Below, piece after piece: positions 4,732 through 7,984 of a stretch of DNA of 7,984 nucleotides. The notes under the pieces are model-generated. The model ran no database searches. It was not told the DNA's origin and saw only the letters and a program-made list of their open reading frames with translations. The DNA is taken from positions 1-7,984 of the forward strand of contig CAKOWP010000049.1 in the NCBI GenBank assembly GCA_934122385.1, given 5' to 3'. Origin of the DNA: an uncultured Clostridia bacterium. Its GTDB lineage: Bacteria > Bacillota > Clostridia > TANB77 > CAG-508. The first letter of the stretch is position 1; each line of letters opens with the position of its first letter. A program made the position numbers and the translations under genes.

Positions 4732-6489
4732 ATGGACAAGATACGAAGAATTATATCAATTGTTTTAATCTTATCAATAATCACAAGTATATTAATATCA
4801 GTTATAAATCATAATGAATCATATGCTGTAAACCAGAGTGTCAGTACAGACATAAATGGCATTAATGATTCAAAATACCCAGGAATAAAAGATAGAATAA
4901 AATTATTGCAAAGCAAATATCCAAATTGGAAATTTAAAATCTTATATACAGGTTTAGACTGGAATGAAGTAATTTCAAATGAATATGTAGGACATGGTGG
5001 CTCTCCAAAAAACTTAGTATATAAAAACTCAAGTTATCAAGGAGCTTGGATTTGTTCTATATGTGGAGATAGAGCATATGATAATGGTAGCTGGAGATGT
5101 GTTTCAGAGCAAGGTATAAAATATATGATGGATCCAAGAAATTCACTAAATGCATCTGATATATTCCAGTTCGAGGAATTAACAAATTCTGGTTCAGACA
5201 TAAATGTTGTAAAATCAATGGTAAATGGAACATTTCTTGCAGGACATGAACAAGGTATAGTTGACGCAGCAAATAAAAATAATGTTAATGCATATTATAT
5301 AGTTGCAAGAATTATACAAGAACAAGGAAAAACTGGAACAGTTTTAACAGCTGGAAATGGGTATAATGGCCAATATGTAGGCTATTACAATGTTTTTAAT
5401 AGAGGAGCATCAGGAAATTCAACACAAGAGATATTATTGAATGGTTTAGCAACAGCTAAAAAATACGGATGGACAAGTTTAGATAAATCAATTGATGGTG
5501 GAATAAGTTTCTTGGCTAATAATTATATTCATAAAGGCCAAAATAACTTATATTTACAAAAATTTGATGTTGAAGCAACTAATGGATTGTATTCAAACCA
5601 ATATATGCAAAATGTATTAGCAGCACAAAGTGAAGGAACAACATTAAGAAATACATATATTAATATAAATGCGATGTCTTCATCACATACATTTATTATA
5701 CCAGTATATGAAAATATGCCAGGTGACGCTTGTAGTAGACCTGATACAAATGGTTCAAGTTCTACAGATGTTGATGTTGTTAAAGTCAATGTTGACCAAA
5801 CTCTTAGAATTAGAAATAATCCAAATGGAACAGAGACTATAGGATGGTTATATAAAGATGAAATTGTTACAAGACTTGAAAAGGCAACTTCAAAGGTTGG
5901 GGGAACTTATTGGGACAAGGTTAGAAAGTCTAATGGCGTAGTTGGTTATGCTGCAAGAGAAACATATGATGGTGAGAGCCAATATAAGTTATATTTGGTG
6001 CCTGTTAATGATAATGGTAACAATGGTAATAGTGATAATGACAATAATAACAATGAAAATAACAATGGGAATAATAATGGTGGAAATAGCAATTCAGGAA
6101 ATGATACAGCAAATGTAAAAATAGATAAAGTCAATAATATAATTGCGGTTACTCCAAATGTAAAAGCTTTTGATATTTTGAATGCTTTTGGTGGATCTGC
6201 TAAAATAACTAAAGCTGATGGTAGCTATTTAAATAGTGGTAATGACTTGATGGCAACTGGATTTATAGTTGAAGATAAATATACTGTTGTAAAAAAAGGC
6301 GATTGTAATGGGGATGGAAAAGTTAATACAGCAGACTTATTAGCTGTACAGAAACAGTTACTTTCAATAGAAAACTTAATCGGATATAGTAGAACTGCTG
6401 GAGATACAAATAATGATGACAAAATTAATACAGCAGACTTATTAGCTGTACAGAAATATTTATTAAATATTTCTGATATTCAAATATAA
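4732..6489 (+). CDS. Secreted glucosaminidase with SH3b and dockerin domains
   Basis: The ATG at 4732 is chosen because GGAGGAG (4719-4725) lies six bases upstream; the in-frame ATG at 4717 overlaps that site. The 585-residue product starts with a signal peptide (about 1-33, cleavage near SYA-VNQ). Residues about 45-335 resemble the endo-beta-N-acetylglucosaminidase (LytD/GH73-like) family, which cuts the glycan strands of peptidoglycan. Landmarks are YPNWKFKILYTGLDWNEVI, YMMDPRNSLN, IFQFEEL and ARIIQEQG with the probable catalytic Glu197. Three Cys (108, 111, 123) form a CxxC-x11-C insert. An SH3b domain (about 350-422) is followed by an N/G/S-rich linker (427-461), a small module (462-520) and a type I dockerin (523-585). 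The dockerin has two Ca-binding loops, DCNGDGKVNTADLL and DTNNDDKINTADLL. The next gene starts 17 bases downstream in the same operon and may encode its anchoring partner. Confidence 0.9.
   Translation: MDKIRRIISIVLILSIITSILISVINHNESYAVNQSVSTDINGINDSKYPGIKDRIKLLQSKYPNWKFKILYTGLDWNEVISNEYVGHGGSPKNLVYKNSSYQGAWICSICGDRAYDNGSWRCVSEQGIKYMMDPRNSLNASDIFQFEELTNSGSDINVVKSMVNGTFLAGHEQGIVDAANKNNVNAYYIVARIIQEQGKTGTVLTAGNGYNGQYVGYYNVFNRGASGNSTQEILLNGLATAKKYGWTSLDKSIDGGISFLANNYIHKGQNNLYLQKFDVEATNGLYSNQYMQNVLAAQSEGTTLRNTYININAMSSSHTFIIPVYENMPGDACSRPDTNGSSSTDVDVVKVNVDQTLRIRNNPNGTETIGWLYKDEIVTRLEKATSKVGGTYWDKVRKSNGVVGYAARETYDGESQYKLYLVPVNDNGNNGNSDNDNNNNENNNGNNNGGNSNSGNDTANVKIDKVNNIIAVTPNVKAFDILNAFGGSAKITKADGSYLNSGNDLMATGFIVEDKYTVVKKGDCNGDGKVNTADLLAVQKQLLSIENLIGYSRTAGDTNNDDKINTADLLAVQKYLLNISDIQI
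6323..6456 (+). repeat. Perfect 32-base direct repeat within the dockerin
   Basis: Bases 6323-6354 and 6425-6456 are identical and lie 102 bases (34 codons) apart. They encode the shared NTADLLAVQK segment of the two dockerin loops. Flanking codons of the two loops differ, so identity at every synonymous site is more than the protein repeat needs. Each copy also holds TACAGC and GCTGTA as an inverted pair. Confidence 0.95.
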
Positions 6490-6506
6490 AAAGAGAGAGG
6501 TAATTT

Positions 6507-7868
6507 ATGAAAAAGATTATAAAAAAAATGATAGTATTAATTTTTATATCAGCAATGGCAATATTTTTAAAGATGACAAATGTAGAGGCATCAAGTGTTT
6601 CATTATCTGCAAATACACAGTCACCTCAACAAGGTCAAACGGTTACTGTTACTGCAAATGTAACATCAGGTGCGTGGAATTTAAAATTAGAAGGTGCTGG
6701 AAAATCAGAAACAATATATGGATATACTAATTCAAATTCAAATGCGTCAGCTTCTAAAAGCATATCGTTTATAGCAGGTCAAGTAGGAACAAAATATACA
6801 ATAACTTTAATAGGTGATATGACAGACATAAATTCGAAAGATGCAGAAAATGTAAGTAAAAGTATAAATATTACTGTTGCAAAAGCATCTACAAATAATT
6901 CAGGAGAAAATAAAAATACAAATACAAACACCAATACTGCTTCAACAACAAAATCAAATGTAGCAACATTATCAAATTTAGGAATTAGACCAAATGACTT
7001 TTCAGGATTTAGTGCAAATAAAACATCATATAGTACAGAAGTGCCAAATGATGTAGAAACAATAGAAATATATGCAAATAAAGGTCAAAGTGGACAAACA
7101 ATATCTGGAACAGGAAAGAAAACTTTAAAAGAAGGTACAAATACATTTAGCATAGTTGTTACAGCTGAAGATGGAAAAACTAAAAAAACATATACTATAA
7201 ATGTAACAAGAAAAACAAAAGATGACAATAGTACAGAAAATGAAACAACAGAAGAGACTACAAATGAAACAACATCAGAAGATGAAGTTGAGGATCCAAC
7301 AGCACAAGCATTTGGACTAACAAAATTATCAATTGCAGGTGTGGAACTACAACCACAATTTCAAACTGATGTATATGAATATAGAATAGAATTAAAAGAA
7401 AATCTTGACAAACTTGATATAAAGGCAATTGCAACAGAGGAAAATGCAAATGTTGAAATAACAGGAAATGAAAATTTACAAGATGGAGAAAATGTAATTA
7501 CAATTCTTGTAAAAGGAGATACAGAAGATAAAAATGTTGCATATCAAATAATTGTAAATAAATCTGTAGAAAATCAAGAAGAAACAAATACAAATGCAAA
7601 TAAAATTAAAAATATCATTATAGTTTCAACTGTTGCAGTGCTTGTACTAATTGTTATAATAATAATTGTAGTAAGTAAAGTAAAAAGTAAGAAGAATGAA
7701 GCTTTTATACCATATGGAGGAGTTTTTGAAGATAATGATGTTAATGAAAATGACTCTTTTAATAATTATGATAATAATGATTCAAATATAGAAGAAAATA
7801 ATGATTTTGAAGAATATGAAGAAGAAAAGCCAAAGAAAAAACGTTCAAAGGGTAAAAGATTTAAATAA
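6507..7868 (+). CDS. Membrane-anchored Ig-like / Cadherin-like beta-sandwich protein
   Basis: The 453-residue product starts at an ATG six bases after AGAGAGG (6494-6500). It has a signal peptide (1-28, cleavage after VEA) and an Ig-like beta domain (29-126, opening SVSLSANTQSPQQGQTVTVT). An N/T linker follows, then a Cadherin-like beta-sandwich domain (PF12733 type, 154-236, LSNLGIRP...YTINVTRK). After a Glu/Thr linker comes a second such domain (269-352, LTKLSIAGVEL...YQIIVNK) and one membrane helix (370-389). Residues 390-453 form a cytoplasmic tail, basic after the membrane, then strongly acidic and Asn-rich, ending in KPKKKRSKGKRFK. Topology is therefore outside-in with three beta domains facing the wall. 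No enzyme motif is seen, so a binding or scaffolding role is likely. It shares an operon with the dockerin-bearing glucosaminidase, and the Ig-like domain is the best candidate receptor in the window. This is not a recognisable classical cohesin. Confidence 0.88.
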   Translation: MKKIIKKMIVLIFISAMAIFLKMTNVEASSVSLSANTQSPQQGQTVTVTANVTSGAWNLKLEGAGKSETIYGYTNSNSNASASKSISFIAGQVGTKYTITLIGDMTDINSKDAENVSKSINITVAKASTNNSGENKNTNTNTNTASTTKSNVATLSNLGIRPNDFSGFSANKTSYSTEVPNDVETIEIYANKGQSGQTISGTGKKTLKEGTNTFSIVVTAEDGKTKKTYTINVTRKTKDDNSTENETTEETTNETTSEDEVEDPTAQAFGLTKLSIAGVELQPQFQTDVYEYRIELKENLDKLDIKAIATEENANVEITGNENLQDGENVITILVKGDTEDKNVAYQIIVNKSVENQEETNTNANKIKNIIIVSTVAVLVLIVIIIIVVSKVKSKKNEAFIPYGGVFEDNDVNENDSFNNYDNNDSNIEENNDFEEYEEEKPKKKRSKGKRFK

Positions 7869-7927
7869 AAAAGATTAATATTTTGAAGTATGATTTTAGG
7901 GAAAAAATTAAGGCTGAAAGTCAATAG

Positions 7928-7970
7928 TTGGGGTGGAAAACTTTGAAAGTTTTCTGCTCCAATATTTTTA
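7928..7970 (+). terminator. Long-stem terminator of the glucosaminidase operon
   Basis: Bases 7928-7943 and 7947-7962 can pair over about 16 positions with three G-U pairs and a very short loop at CTTTGAAAG. The stem is followed by TATTTTTA. It starts 60 bases after the stop codon; the spacer between them shows no gene or other signal. Confidence 0.85.
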
Positions 7971-7984
7971 TGCATTTTTAAAAT

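Noticed and set aside
5057..6422. Several antisense frames across the glucosaminidase gene
   Set aside because: All are covered by recognisable glucosaminidase, SH3b and dockerin sequence on the plus strand, and none has a ribosome binding site.
6323..6456. Direct repeats as a CRISPR array or mobile element
   Set aside because: There are only two copies, in frame inside a dockerin domain; the protein repeat explains them.
7258..7975. Antisense frames over the beta-sandwich protein gene and its terminator
   Set aside because: Leu/Phe-rich composition is a by-product of the Glu/Lys/Asn-rich sense strand, and one frame crosses the terminator hairpin.

Overview
The window is AT-rich, with strong AGGAGG-type ribosome binding sites, TTGACA/TATAAT promoters (mostly with an extended -10 TGn), U-tailed hairpin terminators and a CCA-encoding tRNA gene. 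Together with a dockerin on a cell-wall glucosaminidase and Cadherin-like beta-sandwich domains, this points to a low-GC Bacillota, most likely a gut-type member of the Clostridia. The species cannot be named from the sequence.

Layout. 1-640: a strong promoter, a leader with two small hairpins, a 128-residue helical protein with a faint resemblance to the Spo0A DNA-binding domain, and a terminator. 639-2622: a promoter, a 64-residue two-helix membrane protein, and a 523-residue membrane-anchored C39-like cysteine peptidase carrying one SH3b domain and two copies of an unrecognised C-terminal repeat. A bidirectional terminator follows. 2633-3107 (minus): a small membrane-anchored coiled-coil protein with its own strong promoter. 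3108-3430: no intact gene; it holds a short repeat of the sequence at the first promoter, a probably decayed reading frame and a terminator. 3431-3564 (minus): tRNA-Leu(UAG) with its promoter. 3631-4570: dinD, with a LexA-like box inside its promoter and a one-base frameshift near the 3' end. 4598-7970: a two-gene operon for a secreted glucosaminidase-SH3b-dockerin protein and a C-terminally membrane-anchored protein with an Ig-like domain and two Cadherin-like domains, closed by a long-stem terminator.

How the genes fit together. Three of the products are exported and look directed to the cell wall: the peptidase, the glucosaminidase and the beta-sandwich protein. The most interesting hypothesis is that the glucosaminidase/beta-sandwich pair is a small self-contained surface module. 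In it, a dockerin-bearing peptidoglycan hydrolase would be held at the membrane by the partner encoded 17 bases downstream. That link is inferred from gene order and domain content. No classical cohesin is recognisable in the window. The SOS-type control of dinD is supported both by a promoter motif and by clear DinD homology.
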